Made by a program: the position numbers and the translations under genes. The notes under the pieces were generated by a model, which was not told the DNA's origin, searched no databases, and saw nothing but the letters and a program-made list of their open reading frames with translations. From JANXQG01 sp963775975 (GTDB lineage Bacteria > Planctomycetota > Planctomycetia > Pirellulales > Thermoguttaceae), in assembly GCA_963775975.1 (NCBI GenBank), contig CAVZKX010000002.1, positions 3,596,001 to 3,660,000 on the forward strand: a stretch of DNA of 64,000 nt, given 5' to 3'. This document shows, in pieces, positions 43,978 to 53,758 of the stretch. How positions within the stretch are numbered: position 1 is the stretch's first letter; every line of letters begins with the position of its first letter.

Positions 43978-45675
43978 ATGAAGATTGAAGTCGTCCGCGG
44001 AAACGACGCCTTCAGTCTGCTGGAGTGCGCCGAGTTTCTGAGCGAGTGGTCGCGGCTTTGCGAACAGTGTCCTTGGGCGACGGCATTCCAAGGCAGCGGG
44101 TTTTGCACGGCCTGGTATCGCACGTATAGTGAACGATTCGAGCCGCTCCTTGTCATGTCCCACGATGAGTCCGGCCGGCTGAACGGCCTTCTGCCATTGG
44201 GAGTGTCACCTGGCGACGGCAGACTTGTCGTCGCCGGAGATTGGCAGGCGGAATACCATTGTTGGATTTCCGCGCCAAACATAGCCGATTCCTTCCCCTG
44301 GCAAGCCGCGCAATCGTTTCAGCGGCGGTTTCCGCGCGCTGTATTGACATTTCAGTATCTGCCACCAAAAGCCCCCTTGTCGTGGCTCACTTACCCGGAA
44401 GCATCGCGGACATGCAAGCTCGAGCGGCATCGCCGGCCTTTATTGTGCTTCGGAGATGGGACGGAAATCGCCGCCTCGCTCAAGAAGAAGAGCAACAAGA
44501 GCCGGCTCAGCCGCTTGGAGAAGATGGGCCCCGCGAATTTCGCGCAGGTCACTGACTCGACGGAGTTCGAGCGAGTCCTCGATGAAATGATCCCCTGGGT
44601 TGACTTCAGGCAGGCCGCACTGCATGGGAATGCGCCGTTTTTAGATGCCTTGAAGCGGGCTTTCTATTTGGCGATCTTCGACGTGCCGGGCCTTATGCAC
44701 GTGACCACGCTGCGTTTCGGACGCCATTTAGTCGCGGCGCACATTGGGGCTCGCAGCCATCGAGAGGTGCAGTTGGGCATCATTGCGCATAGCCCCTTCC
44801 TGTCGCGCCATTCGCCGGGCAAGTTTCACATTCTGTTTCTGGCCCAAATGTTGATGCGAGAAGGATATGAGCAACTGGACCTCACTTCGGGCGGCGATTC
44901 TTACAAAGATCGCTTTGCCAACGCCGAAGATGAGGTCCACACATTAACTGTTTATCCCTCGCGTACGCAGCGCCGGAAGGCCGATCTGCTGGCGGGAGTC
45001 AAGGCACGGGCCGGCGCTATGCTGAAGAAGGTGCGTGTCAGCCCAAGCCGTCTCAAAACGCTCGCTGCAAAGCTTGCTAGGGCCCATTTTCGCGGCACCG
45101 CCATGCGCTTCTTTCGCAACACGCGAGCGTGGATTGCCTGCCGGCGGGAACTTCGGCTTTACTCTTTTGACGCAAGCAGAGCAAATGAAATCGAGGCCGC
45201 CGGGCCGGTACGCCGGGACTCACTCGAGGACCTGCTTCTGTATCAACCGGCGGAGTCCTGGTTGCCTCGTGAAAAACTGCTTTCCGAGGCGCTCCGCCAA
45301 ATTGAAGACGGCAACCATGTTTATTCGTGCGCGGAAGACGGCCGCCTTTTGCACTTCGGCTGGCTGATTGAACGTCAAACCAAGTCGTTCGCGGCGGAGG
45401 TACATCAAGAGCATCACTTTCCGCCAGACAGCGCCGTGCTGTTCGGCTTCTACACGGTTCCTTCCGCCCGCGGTCGCGGACTTTACGCGCGGTCATTGTG
45501 CACGATCTTGCGCGATGCGGCGGCGATTCCGGGAACGAAAAAGGTGTATATTTCGGTTTTGGCGGACAACACTCCGTCGCGGCACGTCATTGAAAAGGTA
45601 GGCTTCACTTACGAGGGTTCGCTTTTTGAAGAAGTTCGTTTCGGCGCCGCCAGGCAGTGGAAAACCATCTTGTAA
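43978..45675 (+). CDS. FemAB/CelD-like acyltransferase fused to a GNAT domain
   Basis: 565 residues. The first part (about 1-330) follows the CelD/BioF2-like acetyltransferase family: WSRLCEQCPWATAFQGSGF, LLPLGVSPGDGRLVVAGD, KSNKSRLSRLEKMGP and YEQLDLTSGGDSYKDRFA. The second part (about 395-565) is a separate GNAT domain with FGFYTVPSARGRGLYARSL (acetyl-CoA pyrophosphate loop) and ADNTPSRHVIEKVGF. The fusion of two acyl-CoA folds suggests acylation of an amino sugar in the polymer. The gene starts 55 bases after the TylF-like gene. Confidence 0.85.
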   Translation: MKIEVVRGNDAFSLLECAEFLSEWSRLCEQCPWATAFQGSGFCTAWYRTYSERFEPLLVMSHDESGRLNGLLPLGVSPGDGRLVVAGDWQAEYHCWISAPNIADSFPWQAAQSFQRRFPRAVLTFQYLPPKAPLSWLTYPEASRTCKLERHRRPLLCFGDGTEIAASLKKKSNKSRLSRLEKMGPANFAQVTDSTEFERVLDEMIPWVDFRQAALHGNAPFLDALKRAFYLAIFDVPGLMHVTTLRFGRHLVAAHIGARSHREVQLGIIAHSPFLSRHSPGKFHILFLAQMLMREGYEQLDLTSGGDSYKDRFANAEDEVHTLTVYPSRTQRRKADLLAGVKARAGAMLKKVRVSPSRLKTLAAKLARAHFRGTAMRFFRNTRAWIACRRELRLYSFDASRANEIEAAGPVRRDSLEDLLLYQPAESWLPREKLLSEALRQIEDGNHVYSCAEDGRLLHFGWLIERQTKSFAAEVHQEHHFPPDSAVLFGFYTVPSARGRGLYARSLCTILRDAAAIPGTKKVYISVLADNTPSRHVIEKVGFTYEGSLFEEVRFGAARQWKTIL

Positions 45676-45717
45676 CGAACCGCCGACCTCGTTTGCATAA
45701 TTGAGAGGACGAAGGAA

Positions 45718-46796
45718 TTGATCAAGAATCTGATCTATAGCGGGGCGAAATGGTCGGGAGCATTTCGGCTGGCGCGAGGCGAACAAGCGCGGCGTAAGAA
45801 TTCTCGCCTATCACGGCTTCGCACTGGCCGACGAGAACCAATTCAACACAGGGCTCTTCATGCGCCGAGTTGTTTCGGCAGCGGATGGAGTATCTTACTC
45901 GGCATGGCTATCGGGTATTGTCGCTTAGCGATGCGGTCGAACGTCTCAAGAGTAACGATGTGCCGGAAGGTGCCACGGTCTTGACCTTCGACGACGGTTT
46001 CTACAGCATCTGGAAACTTGCGATCCCCATACTCCAGGAGCTTAAGCTCCCGGCGACGATTTACGTCACGACCTACTATTCTGTCAAGGGCACGCCCATC
46101 TTTCGGTTGGCGGTGCAGTACATGTTTTGGAAGACGACGCGAGCCGACCTGAATCTGACGGAATTCGGAATGGAAGACCAAGGTACCGTCCCGTTGCTCG
46201 ACGCGGCGTCGACTGCTGAATTGATGTGGAAGATCATCCGCCACGGCGAAAGTCGATTGGACGAGGACGAGCGAGTCGAGCTAAGCCGCCGGCTCGGCAG
46301 TTCCTTGGGTGTCGACTACGCGCAAGTCGCCGAGCAGCGGCTCTTTTCGCTCATGACGCCGACCGAAATCCAAGAGGCTGCAAAGAGCGGGGTGGACATC
46401 GAATTGCACACGCACCGCCACTGCCTCCCCGTCGAATCTGCGCTAATTCGCAGGGAAATTGAGCAGAACCGCGAGATACTCGAACCGCTCGCGGGCTACA
46501 AAACCACGCATTTCTGCTATCCCAGCGGACTCCATTGCAAGGAACATCAGCCGGTTCTAGCGCAGCTTGGCGTGGCAAGCGCCACGACGTGCGACAACGG
46601 GCTGAACTACGGCGATACGCCCATGTTGGCGCTCTACCGCTTTCTCGACGGCAACAACGTCTCTCAAATCGAATTCGAGGCGGAGATGAGCGGTCTTGCG
46701 GGCATGATTCGGACTCTTCGCTCCCGCACAGGTCGACCAGCCGCCAGCGGCGGAAATGCGATGTGCCGCCAGCCGAAAGGGCAGATCGCAAGCTAG
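45718..46796 (+). pseudogene. polysaccharide deacetylase, two frameshifts near the N terminus
   Basis: The 3' two thirds (from about 45870) read as a NodB-type deacetylase: EGATVLTFDDGFYSIWK (metal Asp pair), LPATIYVTTYY, VDIELHTHRHCLP (metal His residues) and THFCYPSGLHC. The N-terminal part starts at a TTG (45718, after GGACGAAGGA) as IKNLIYSGAKWSGAFRLAR, leaves frame near 45778, reads NKRGVRILAYHGFALADENQF in a second frame and changes again near 45864-45869. Dropping one base at each point gives a 358-residue protein with the usual ILAYHGF opening. The first deacetylase of the locus is at 15617. Confidence 0.83.
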
Positions 46797-46868
46797 TCCC
46801 CGCACGGAATGGCGAATCCGTAGTGCTCAAGCGCGTCGCGCCGAACCACTCGCCGATGACGCGGAAGC

Positions 46869-48314
46869 ATGTTTTTTGATTCGCCCGTCTACTTCCTGTT
46901 CCTCGTTCCGATCGTACTGATCTACTGGCGTCTTGCCAGGAAGAGCCAGAACGTATTCCTGCTCGTAGCGAGCTACTTCTTTTACGGCTGGTGGGACTGG
47001 CGTTTCCTGATCCTCATCGCCGTTTCGACGGTCGTCGACTTCTTCTGTGCCCGCTTCATCGACCGCTCGGAAGCTCCCGTCGCGCGCCGCCTGCTGCTGG
47101 CCCTCTCGCTGATCATCAATCTCGGCTTCCTCGGCTTTTTCAAGTATTTCAATTTCTTCGAGGAATCCTTCGTGCAGCTTTTGCACTTGATGGGAATCGA
47201 AAACGTCGATGCCGCGTTGATCAAGATCGCGCTTCCGCCCGGCATCTCGTTTTATACGTTTCAGGAAGTCGCCTACATCATCGACGTCCACAACCGCCGC
47301 ATGAAGCCGGCGAAATCGCTCGTCGATTACGCCCTCTTCGTCTCCATTTTTCCGCACTTGATCGCCGGGCCGATCCAGCGACCCTCGCACCTTTTGCCCC
47401 AAGTCCAGCGGGAGCGAGCGTTTCATCCGCATCGCTTCTTTGACGGACTGATGTTGATCGTCTGCGGTCTGTTTCGCAAGCGCGTGATAGCCGACAACTG
47501 CGCCCTCTTGGCCACGGCGGCGTTCAATGGCAATCTTGGCCGGCCCAGTCTGGCCGTAGTCGCGCTGGGCTGCTATGCCTTTGCCTGGCAGATTTATGGC
47601 GACTTCAGCGGCTATAGCGACATCGCCCGTGGAAGTGCGCAGCTCTTGGGCTTCCATTTTATGGTCAACTTCCGCCAGCCGTATCTGGCAACGAGCCTGC
47701 AAGGCTTCTGGCGCCGCTGGCATATCAGCCTGAGCACGTGGCTCCGCGACTATCTCTATATTCCTCTGGGCGGCAGCCACAGTGGCGAAGCCAGAACCTA
47801 CCGCAACCTCATGGTCACCATGCTCTTGGGCGGTCTTTGGCACGGGGCCAATTGGACGTTTGTCGTCTGGGGCGGGATCCACGGCGCCGGTCTAGCCGTC
47901 GAGAGGATGCTGAGAAAGCTGCTGCAACTGCCCGACCGCGCGGAAAGCACTCAAGAGGAGCGGCGGCGTTCGCTTTTTTCCCCTTCGGCCTGGCTCAATC
48001 GCATCGTCATTTTTCACCTAGTCTGTCTCGCTTGGATATTCTTCCGCGCGGCGACCGTCGGCGGCGCGTGGCGCATGGTGACGGGGCTTACCACGGATTA
48101 TTGGCGGCCGGAACTGCTGACCGCCTTCGAGTTTCTTGCCTTGATTGCCATACCAATGCTGCTCATCGACTTGGTCAACGAATATCGGGGCGAAGAGTAT
48201 CTCTTGGAGTGCTCGTCCAAGCCGTTGCGGATTGTCGTCGCGGCCATCCTTGCCCTGGCCCTGGCTGCCTTTGCCGGAAACAACATTCATGCCTTCATCT
48301 ACTTCCAGTTCTGA
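46869..48314 (+). CDS. MBOAT-family O-acyltransferase (AlgI-like)
   Basis: 481 residues with about eleven membrane segments. Signatures: FFDSPVYFLFLVPIVLIYW, SYFFYGWWDWRFL, PPGISFYTFQEVAYIIDVH, WRRWHISLSTWLRDYLYIPLGG and the catalytic His in GGLWHGANWTFVVWGG. AlgI-type proteins move acetyl groups across the membrane for acetylation of extracellular polysaccharides. Its partner is probably the SGNH-like protein encoded in the overlapping next gene. Confidence 0.95.
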   Translation: MFFDSPVYFLFLVPIVLIYWRLARKSQNVFLLVASYFFYGWWDWRFLILIAVSTVVDFFCARFIDRSEAPVARRLLLALSLIINLGFLGFFKYFNFFEESFVQLLHLMGIENVDAALIKIALPPGISFYTFQEVAYIIDVHNRRMKPAKSLVDYALFVSIFPHLIAGPIQRPSHLLPQVQRERAFHPHRFFDGLMLIVCGLFRKRVIADNCALLATAAFNGNLGRPSLAVVALGCYAFAWQIYGDFSGYSDIARGSAQLLGFHFMVNFRQPYLATSLQGFWRRWHISLSTWLRDYLYIPLGGSHSGEARTYRNLMVTMLLGGLWHGANWTFVVWGGIHGAGLAVERMLRKLLQLPDRAESTQEERRRSLFSPSAWLNRIVIFHLVCLAWIFFRAATVGGAWRMVTGLTTDYWRPELLTAFEFLALIAIPMLLIDLVNEYRGEEYLLECSSKPLRIVVAAILALALAAFAGNNIHAFIYFQF

Positions 48315-49248
48315 CGCGGCTAATACGGCCGCTTCACCTTTCGGCAACAAGGGATATCTGGTCCTCTTGGCCGCTTTGACAATAGTTTTCTCCGGCGTCG
48401 AGTTGGTTACGCGCTACGTCGTTCCCAACTTCGACGGCGGCATGAGAATCAACGCACGAGAAGTCAAAGCGGCCATCGCGCTGCGGCCAACCGTTTCGCC
48501 CCGGCATGTTCTCGTCGTCGGCAATTCGCTCTTGGACAACGGCGTATTGTTCGATGAAGCCAGCCGGTCGCTGCGGCCCGACATCGAAGCGGCGCGGCTC
48601 ATGGTGCCCGACACGAGCTACTACGACTGGTACTACGGGCTGAGGCGGCTGTTTGCCGAGGGCGCGCGGCCCAACGTCGTTGTCCTAATGCTCTCTCCCC
48701 GGCAACTCGTCGTGTCGCGGATTCGCGAATCGTATTCGCCCTATCGCATGTTTCGGACTCGCGACATCCTCCCGGCCGCCCGCGAGTTGAGTTTGTCGAA
48801 CACCGAGACGAGCAGCCTCTATTTCGCGCACTATAGCGCGTATTTCGGTTACGGCGACGAGGTCCGCAAGGGTATCCTCCGCCGCATCCTGCCGGGACTT
48901 CCGCTCTTGATGGCGACCATGGTTTTCAGCAATCCGGCGCCGTTGGATCCGGATAAAGTCTTTGAAACGGCGAACATTCGGCTCGTTGCCCTTCGTGACT
49001 TGGCCACCGCGTATAACGTCCGATTTGTTCTCCTCGTTCCCCCTTCGGGCGAATCGAAAGGCGACGAAGCCTATCAAGCCGTCGCCCGCGCGGGTGCCGC
49101 AACCGGCGTTCCCGTGCTCATGCCGGCCGGAATCGGATCGATCGAGCCGGAACTTTACTCGGACAAGTTCCATCTCAATTCGCGGGGCGCCAAGCTCTTC
49201 ACGCCGCGCTTTGCCGACGCACTGCGGCGAGAAATCGTCGGCCATTGA
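48289..49248 (+). CDS. SGNH-like membrane-anchored acetylation partner protein
   Basis: 319 residues from the ATG at 48289, overlapping the MBOAT gene by 26 bases. An N-terminal membrane anchor (about 23-41) leads into a periplasmic domain with HVLVVGNSLLDNGVLFDEA (GNS block of SGNH/GDSL folds, Ser at the nucleophile position), VVVLMLSPRQL, FVLLVPPSGESKGDE and a C-terminal DKFHLNSRGAKLF (Asp-x-x-His block). MBOAT plus SGNH pairs are known for O-acetylation of alginate and other polymers; this pairing suggests the same. Confidence 0.82.
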   Translation: MPSSTSSSDAANTAASPFGNKGYLVLLAALTIVFSGVELVTRYVVPNFDGGMRINAREVKAAIALRPTVSPRHVLVVGNSLLDNGVLFDEASRSLRPDIEAARLMVPDTSYYDWYYGLRRLFAEGARPNVVVLMLSPRQLVVSRIRESYSPYRMFRTRDILPAARELSLSNTETSSLYFAHYSAYFGYGDEVRKGILRRILPGLPLLMATMVFSNPAPLDPDKVFETANIRLVALRDLATAYNVRFVLLVPPSGESKGDEAYQAVARAGAATGVPVLMPAGIGSIEPELYSDKFHLNSRGAKLFTPRFADALRREIVGH

Positions 49249-49431
49249 GCCGTCGTTTGCCGCCGGAACTCCGGTTCCGGCAGGGCGATTCATGCAGTGC
49301 GGGCTAAGCTTGGGCTTGCAATTCCAAGGGTTTCCGCTATTTTGTTAACTTGACGGGAACCGCCCAGGCTGGGGAGTCTGCCCGCGCGGGGCTGATCGCT
49401 TTCGCCTGCGGTCCCGAAGTGCGGTTGTCGC

Positions 49432-50844
49432 ATGAAGGATATCCTCTACGATTATCAGATGACCGCAACGACGTGGGTCTACCTCTCGTCGTTGATCATG
49501 ATTTCGGTCTATTTCAAGTTCCGGCGCTTTTGGAGCGTGCGGAACCTGGATATCGTCGGCCTGATATTCTTCGCGCCGGGCTTGCTGATGGTGGCTTACG
49601 GCAAGGAATCGAAGCCGGCTGCGGCGCAACGTGCCGCATCGGAAACGCGGGCACAAGCGACCGATCTGCCCGACGCCGGCGCGGGGGCTGCTCGTTCCGA
49701 GCCTGCGCCCTCGAAGGCGGAGTCGTCCGGCGGAAAATCCGCCGATCGTGCGGTTGCAAATCGGCAGATCGAGCGACTCGGCTATCTTTGGCTGTTTGCC
49801 GTCAGCCTCTTCTTCCTCTTGCGGCTATTGATCGATCCGGCGATGGTCCGTCGCCCACTTTTGGAGCCGAACCTTTCGGCAAGCGGGCTGACGTTTGCCT
49901 GCGCCGCAATGCTCGTGTTCCTCATGTCGAACGTCATCACGGGCAGCACGGAACCCAATTCGGCCTCCGCAGTGCGGCAGGTCGAACGCGGTGCTGGCGA
50001 GAAATCGCCCAGCGGCAGCGAGACGGCCGAAGTGCGGACGATCCTCAAGCAGCGCGGGCCGGGCTACCCGCTGTTCCAGGTGTTTTCCAGTTCTTCGGAC
50101 GACACGGCAAAGCGCATCACCGCCATCATTGCGCATCTGGCAATTGTGCTCGGCATGGTTCTCATCGGCTATCGGCATTTTGACAACACGCATACGGGTA
50201 TCGCCGCGGCCACGCTGTATCTGCTGCTGCCGTATACGGCGGAGTATACGCCGCGGATCGACCACGTCGTGCCCGCCGCGCTCCTGGTTTGGGCGATTCA
50301 ATGCTATCGGCGTCCAGCGATCGCCGGAATCTTCATGGGTCTGGCGGCCGCGCTGACTTGGTATCCGCTCTTCCTCCTGCCGCTTTGGTGCTCATTTTAT
50401 TGGCGGCGGGGGCTGGTGCGATTCAGCGTGGCGGTGATCGTGGTGGTGGGGTTGGTGATCGTTTCGCTCGCCTTCACTCCGGCGGAACTGGGCACTTTCT
50501 GGGACCAATTCCAACGGACCATCGGAGCGCCGGGCGCACATGTTCCCGATCGCGAAATCCAAGGCATGTGGCAGGGGCTGGCGCCTTGGCGATGGCCGGT
50601 GATGGCGTTGTTCGTCGCCATGTGCGGAAGTACCGTCCTATGGCCCGCGCAGAAGAACCTGGGTACGCTGTTGGCCTGTTCCGCAGCAATCATGCTGGGC
50701 ACTCAGTTCTGGAAGGCCTACGACGGCGGCACCTACATGGCCTGGTATCTGCCGCTGATGATCCTCACGATTCTGAGGCCAAACCTGGAAGACCGCGTGG
50801 CGTTAAGCGCGATCAGCGAGGGCTGGGCGAAGTGGCGCAAGTAG
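49432..50844 (+). CDS. multi-pass membrane protein of unknown function
   Basis: 470 residues. Two hydrophobic segments near the N terminus (about 12-30, 38-56) are followed by a hydrophilic Ala/Ser/Glu-rich loop (about 58-113), then eight or so further membrane segments. There is no motif I can assign; the later half (LYLLLPYTAEYTPRIDHVVPAALLVWAIQCYRRP) loosely recalls GT-C-type polyprenyl-phosphate sugar transferases, but no catalytic acidic pair is clear. It is the last plus-strand gene of the locus, converging on the HD-GYP gene. Confidence 0.7.
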   Translation: MKDILYDYQMTATTWVYLSSLIMISVYFKFRRFWSVRNLDIVGLIFFAPGLLMVAYGKESKPAAAQRAASETRAQATDLPDAGAGAARSEPAPSKAESSGGKSADRAVANRQIERLGYLWLFAVSLFFLLRLLIDPAMVRRPLLEPNLSASGLTFACAAMLVFLMSNVITGSTEPNSASAVRQVERGAGEKSPSGSETAEVRTILKQRGPGYPLFQVFSSSSDDTAKRITAIIAHLAIVLGMVLIGYRHFDNTHTGIAAATLYLLLPYTAEYTPRIDHVVPAALLVWAIQCYRRPAIAGIFMGLAAALTWYPLFLLPLWCSFYWRRGLVRFSVAVIVVVGLVIVSLAFTPAELGTFWDQFQRTIGAPGAHVPDREIQGMWQGLAPWRWPVMALFVAMCGSTVLWPAQKNLGTLLACSAAIMLGTQFWKAYDGGTYMAWYLPLMILTILRPNLEDRVALSAISEGWAKWRK

Positions 50845-50889
50845 CCAGCAGCGGCGACGTGCGCGCTGTCAGCGGACCTCTCGCCGCAA

Positions 50890-52356
50890 TCACAATTCCG
50901 CGATCAGCCGATCGACCTCGGCCATTTGCGACTCGACGCGCGATTCCATAGCGTTCCGGTCGAGCCATCGCTCCAGCGCTTGTAAACACTCCGGATCGAC
51001 GCCGTTGCCCGCATCTCGAGTGAGAATTTCGCGAATCTGCTGCCAGGACATCGCGTCGCGATAGGGCCGCCGGGCGGACATCGCCTCATACATGTCGGCC
51101 ACCGTCAGTACGCGGGCGGCCCAGGGCAGTTGCTCGCCGCCGAGGCGGCGATGGTAGCCGCGGCCGTCTAGCCGCTCGTGGTGCGCGGCCGCCACGTCGG
51201 CCAGTTTCTTGAAGGCGCCCACCTTCTCCAGGATTTGTTGCGAGTAATCCGGATGCTTGCGGATCTGGGCCATTTCCTCGTCGGTCGGCCGGCCCGGCTT
51301 GTCGAGAATCATGTTCGAAACGCCGAGCTTGCCCACGTCGTGCAGCAGCGCAGCCCGCTGCATGTCGCGCTCGAGTTCCGCCGTGCAGCCGAACTGCTCG
51401 GCGATGCCGACCGTGATCTCGGCCACGCGTGTCGAATGTTGATAGGTCCAAGGGCTCTTGGCGTCAACCACGCTGGCGAATGCCGCGGCAACCCGATCGA
51501 TGCATTCCTCGTCGGCCGTGAGCACGGCGTCTTCCGGTTCGAAGCGGCCGACTTCGTTCAGCAAGTCATCGCTTAAGAGCTTCTGCCAGAACGAAGCTTC
51601 GTGCTGGAAGCTGAGCAAGGCGTCGACGAGTTGCGGATCGAACCATTCGCCGCGACGCTGGCAGGCGACGTCCATCGCCGCTTCCAGGCCGTAGGTCGTG
51701 AAGAAAACTTCCACCGTCTGGGCGAGGCAGCAAATGCGAGCCAACAGCGAAATCTCCTCGCCCTTGAGCCAGCAGGGGTGTCCGCGGCCGTTCCAGTGCT
51801 CGTCGAGCTCGTAGATCGCCCGCGCGGAGATTTCCGGCAACCGCAACATGCGGGCGATGTTGGCGCCGCGCTCGCAGCGGACCTCGGAGATTTTACGGGC
51901 CGCTTCGGGACCCTTGCGGGCGATGGCGGCAATTTTCAAGAGCTTGTCCAGCAGCGAGCCGCCCTCCGCGCTATGCTTCCACATGTAGCGGAGGCTATCG
52001 CCGGCCTTCGTCCAATCGATCATCCGCAAATCGCGCTTCACCAGGTGATCGTCGGCGGCGAAGAGATAGCTCATCTTGGCCGCGTTGCTGGAGCAGCCCA
52101 AGTCCTTCAGCAACAACGCGTAGAACAACGCGCTCCGCTCGGTGGACGATAGCTGCAGTTCATCGGCGAGCCTCATGCCGATCAGAGCGGTCCTCATGCA
52201 GTGGCCCTGCGGATGGCCCTGGGTAATGTCCAGCGCCACAGACATGGCGGAGATGATTTCCGAGAGGCGAATCTCCGTGGCGTCCACCAGACGCCCTGTC
52301 GGCGGCCCTAGAATGATCGGCTGGGTAGAAGAATCGCAACAGACGATTGACGGCAT
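50890..52356 (-). CDS. two-domain HD/HD-GYP-like protein, both sites altered
   Basis: 488 residues. The C-terminal domain (about 305-440) follows the HD-GYP order: HSTRVAEI, HDVGKLGVSNMILDKPG (His339-Asp340), IRKHPDYSQQIL, AAHHERLDGRGYHRRL and VADMYEAMSARRPYR. The GYP motif reads GYH. The N-terminal half (about 45-200) looks like a second HD-type helical domain with GHPQGHCMRTALIGM but KDLG in place of the HD metal pair. Related proteins cleave cyclic di-GMP, which often controls exopolysaccharide synthesis; activity here cannot be assumed. GGAG precedes the ATG, and an 8-bp hairpin lies in the leader. Confidence 0.87.
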   Translation of the reverse strand: MPSIVCCDSSTQPIILGPPTGRLVDATEIRLSEIISAMSVALDITQGHPQGHCMRTALIGMRLADELQLSSTERSALFYALLLKDLGCSSNAAKMSYLFAADDHLVKRDLRMIDWTKAGDSLRYMWKHSAEGGSLLDKLLKIAAIARKGPEAARKISEVRCERGANIARMLRLPEISARAIYELDEHWNGRGHPCWLKGEEISLLARICCLAQTVEVFFTTYGLEAAMDVACQRRGEWFDPQLVDALLSFQHEASFWQKLLSDDLLNEVGRFEPEDAVLTADEECIDRVAAAFASVVDAKSPWTYQHSTRVAEITVGIAEQFGCTAELERDMQRAALLHDVGKLGVSNMILDKPGRPTDEEMAQIRKHPDYSQQILEKVGAFKKLADVAAAHHERLDGRGYHRRLGGEQLPWAARVLTVADMYEAMSARRPYRDAMSWQQIREILTRDAGNGVDPECLQALERWLDRNAMESRVESQMAEVDRLIAEL

Positions 52357-52383
52357 GGCAGATCTCCGTGGGGCCGAAGGTGG

Positions 52384-52402
52384 GGCAGTTTGCTAAACTG
52401 CC
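52384..52402. promoter_or_regulatory. 8-bp hairpin in the HD-GYP leader
   Basis: GGCAGTTT-GCT-AAACTGCC (52384-52391 and 52395-52402), perfect stem with a three-base loop, 28 bases upstream of the ATG on the minus strand. It could be an operator for a dimeric regulator or an RNA hairpin near the ribosome site. Confidence 0.35.
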
Positions 52403-52527
52403 GCACGGCAATAAGAAAAGCATAGGCTACGATGACCTGCCAACGGCCGCATATTCGCTACGCCCGCGCCGCTGTCCCGTGCCCAAGGGAAGATCATGCG
52501 CGTTGCGCCGCCGGCGATATGCGAAAA

Positions 52528-53598
52528 TCAATAGTTCTGGCTGGCGTCGACGAAGAACGTGCCGTTGCTGGCAACCGGCAAGAGCGGCGACCACCCTTCC
52601 CGGGCGACCGTTGGCGTCCGAGCGTCGCGCCGTGGATAGATCGCCAGTCCGATGGCAAAGCTCCATTCGTCTTGAAGAGCTCCGATGGGTCCGGGGCCGG
52701 CCGCGGGCCGCAGGTAAGTGACCACAGAATAGAGCGACATCCAGTTGCTCAATGGCATATCGCCGCGGGCGGCCGCGATGAATGACCCCAGGCTGGCCCC
52801 GTCCGCCAGGCGGCTGCCCAGCGGCACGCCGACCCATACGTAAGTGTCGGCCCCAAATGGCCACTTATGATGCACATAGGCATTGATCTGGTCCATGCTT
52901 CGCCACGTGACCGGTCCGAAGAACGGCACGTCGCGCGTGGAACTCTGACCGTGTACGGTGCCCCACACGCCAATTTCATTGGTATTGTTCACATCGTAGC
53001 CGATCTGGTACCGGAATTGATTGAGCGTGGGCGATTCATTGAAGACGCTGAAATTGTTGTTGAGCATCCAATCGAAAACCAAGCCGGCGTTCCAGGGCGA
53101 TTCGGGCCGCGCTTTGCGGAAGAAGCCCATCGTGAAGAAGCCCTCGGTCTCGGCTTGTTCATTGTTTTGGATGCGGTAATCGGTGCCCGACCAGTCGTAG
53201 ATGCCGATGCTGCCGCCAATCTGAAAGCCGATCCCGGTGGCATCGCTGAAGCCGCCAAGCCGCGTTCCGAAATTGAAGCCTGTATTTACGCCGTTGTTCT
53301 CCCAAGCGCCGTCGGAGGTGCCGCGAAAGCCCTCGTAGGCGTAGAAGAGCGACATTGACCAGTCGTTGCACGTGTCTGACGGCTGTCCGTTGCCGTATAA
53401 CGCACTCAGGGAAGGGCTGCCGTCCGCCGGCTCGGCGAGCGTGTTCAAAGTCTGCGGGTGAATGTCGCTCGGCATCTGTTCAAGATTCAATGCCGGCTGC
53501 GACGCCGGTTCGGGCATTTGAGCTCGCGCAACGCCCGCGAGCGCGATATATGCTGCGACTGCCCCCAAAAGAGGGCTGCGGCACGGCAAATTTCGCAT
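52528..53598 (-). CDS. probable outer-membrane beta-barrel protein (planctomycete family, possibly DUF6666)
   Basis: 356 residues with a signal peptide (about 1-26, ending ARA-QMP). The remainder is rich in Gly, Asn, Trp and Tyr in alternating patterns (GFNFGTRLGGFSDATGIGFQ, IGYDVNNTNEIGVWG, TYVWVGVPLGSRLADG), as in beta-barrels of the outer membrane. It resembles a planctomycete family of unknown function; the DUF6666 name is from memory and not certain. AGGAAA lies before the ATG. It may serve as a porin or surface protein; no link to polysaccharide export is shown. Confidence 0.75.
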   Translation of the reverse strand: MRNLPCRSPLLGAVAAYIALAGVARAQMPEPASQPALNLEQMPSDIHPQTLNTLAEPADGSPSLSALYGNGQPSDTCNDWSMSLFYAYEGFRGTSDGAWENNGVNTGFNFGTRLGGFSDATGIGFQIGGSIGIYDWSGTDYRIQNNEQAETEGFFTMGFFRKARPESPWNAGLVFDWMLNNNFSVFNESPTLNQFRYQIGYDVNNTNEIGVWGTVHGQSSTRDVPFFGPVTWRSMDQINAYVHHKWPFGADTYVWVGVPLGSRLADGASLGSFIAAARGDMPLSNWMSLYSVVTYLRPAAGPGPIGALQDEWSFAIGLAIYPRRDARTPTVAREGWSPLLPVASNGTFFVDASQNY

Positions 53599-53758
53599 AG
53601 TCGGATTTCCTGACGATCCGAGAAAGGGTTACTCAGTCGTTACTATCGAAATGCGCGGAAATTAGCTGCCGGATTTCTGTGCTTGCAGGAGGAATCGGCA
53701 GCATCGACAAAGTCAACCGGATCGCAACGATGCGAAGCGGCATGAAACGAACCGCACG

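Noticed and set aside
16805..46796. programmed ribosomal frameshifting
   Set aside because: The breaks lack a common slippery site or stimulating structure, occur in unrelated genes and go both ways; indel errors fit better.
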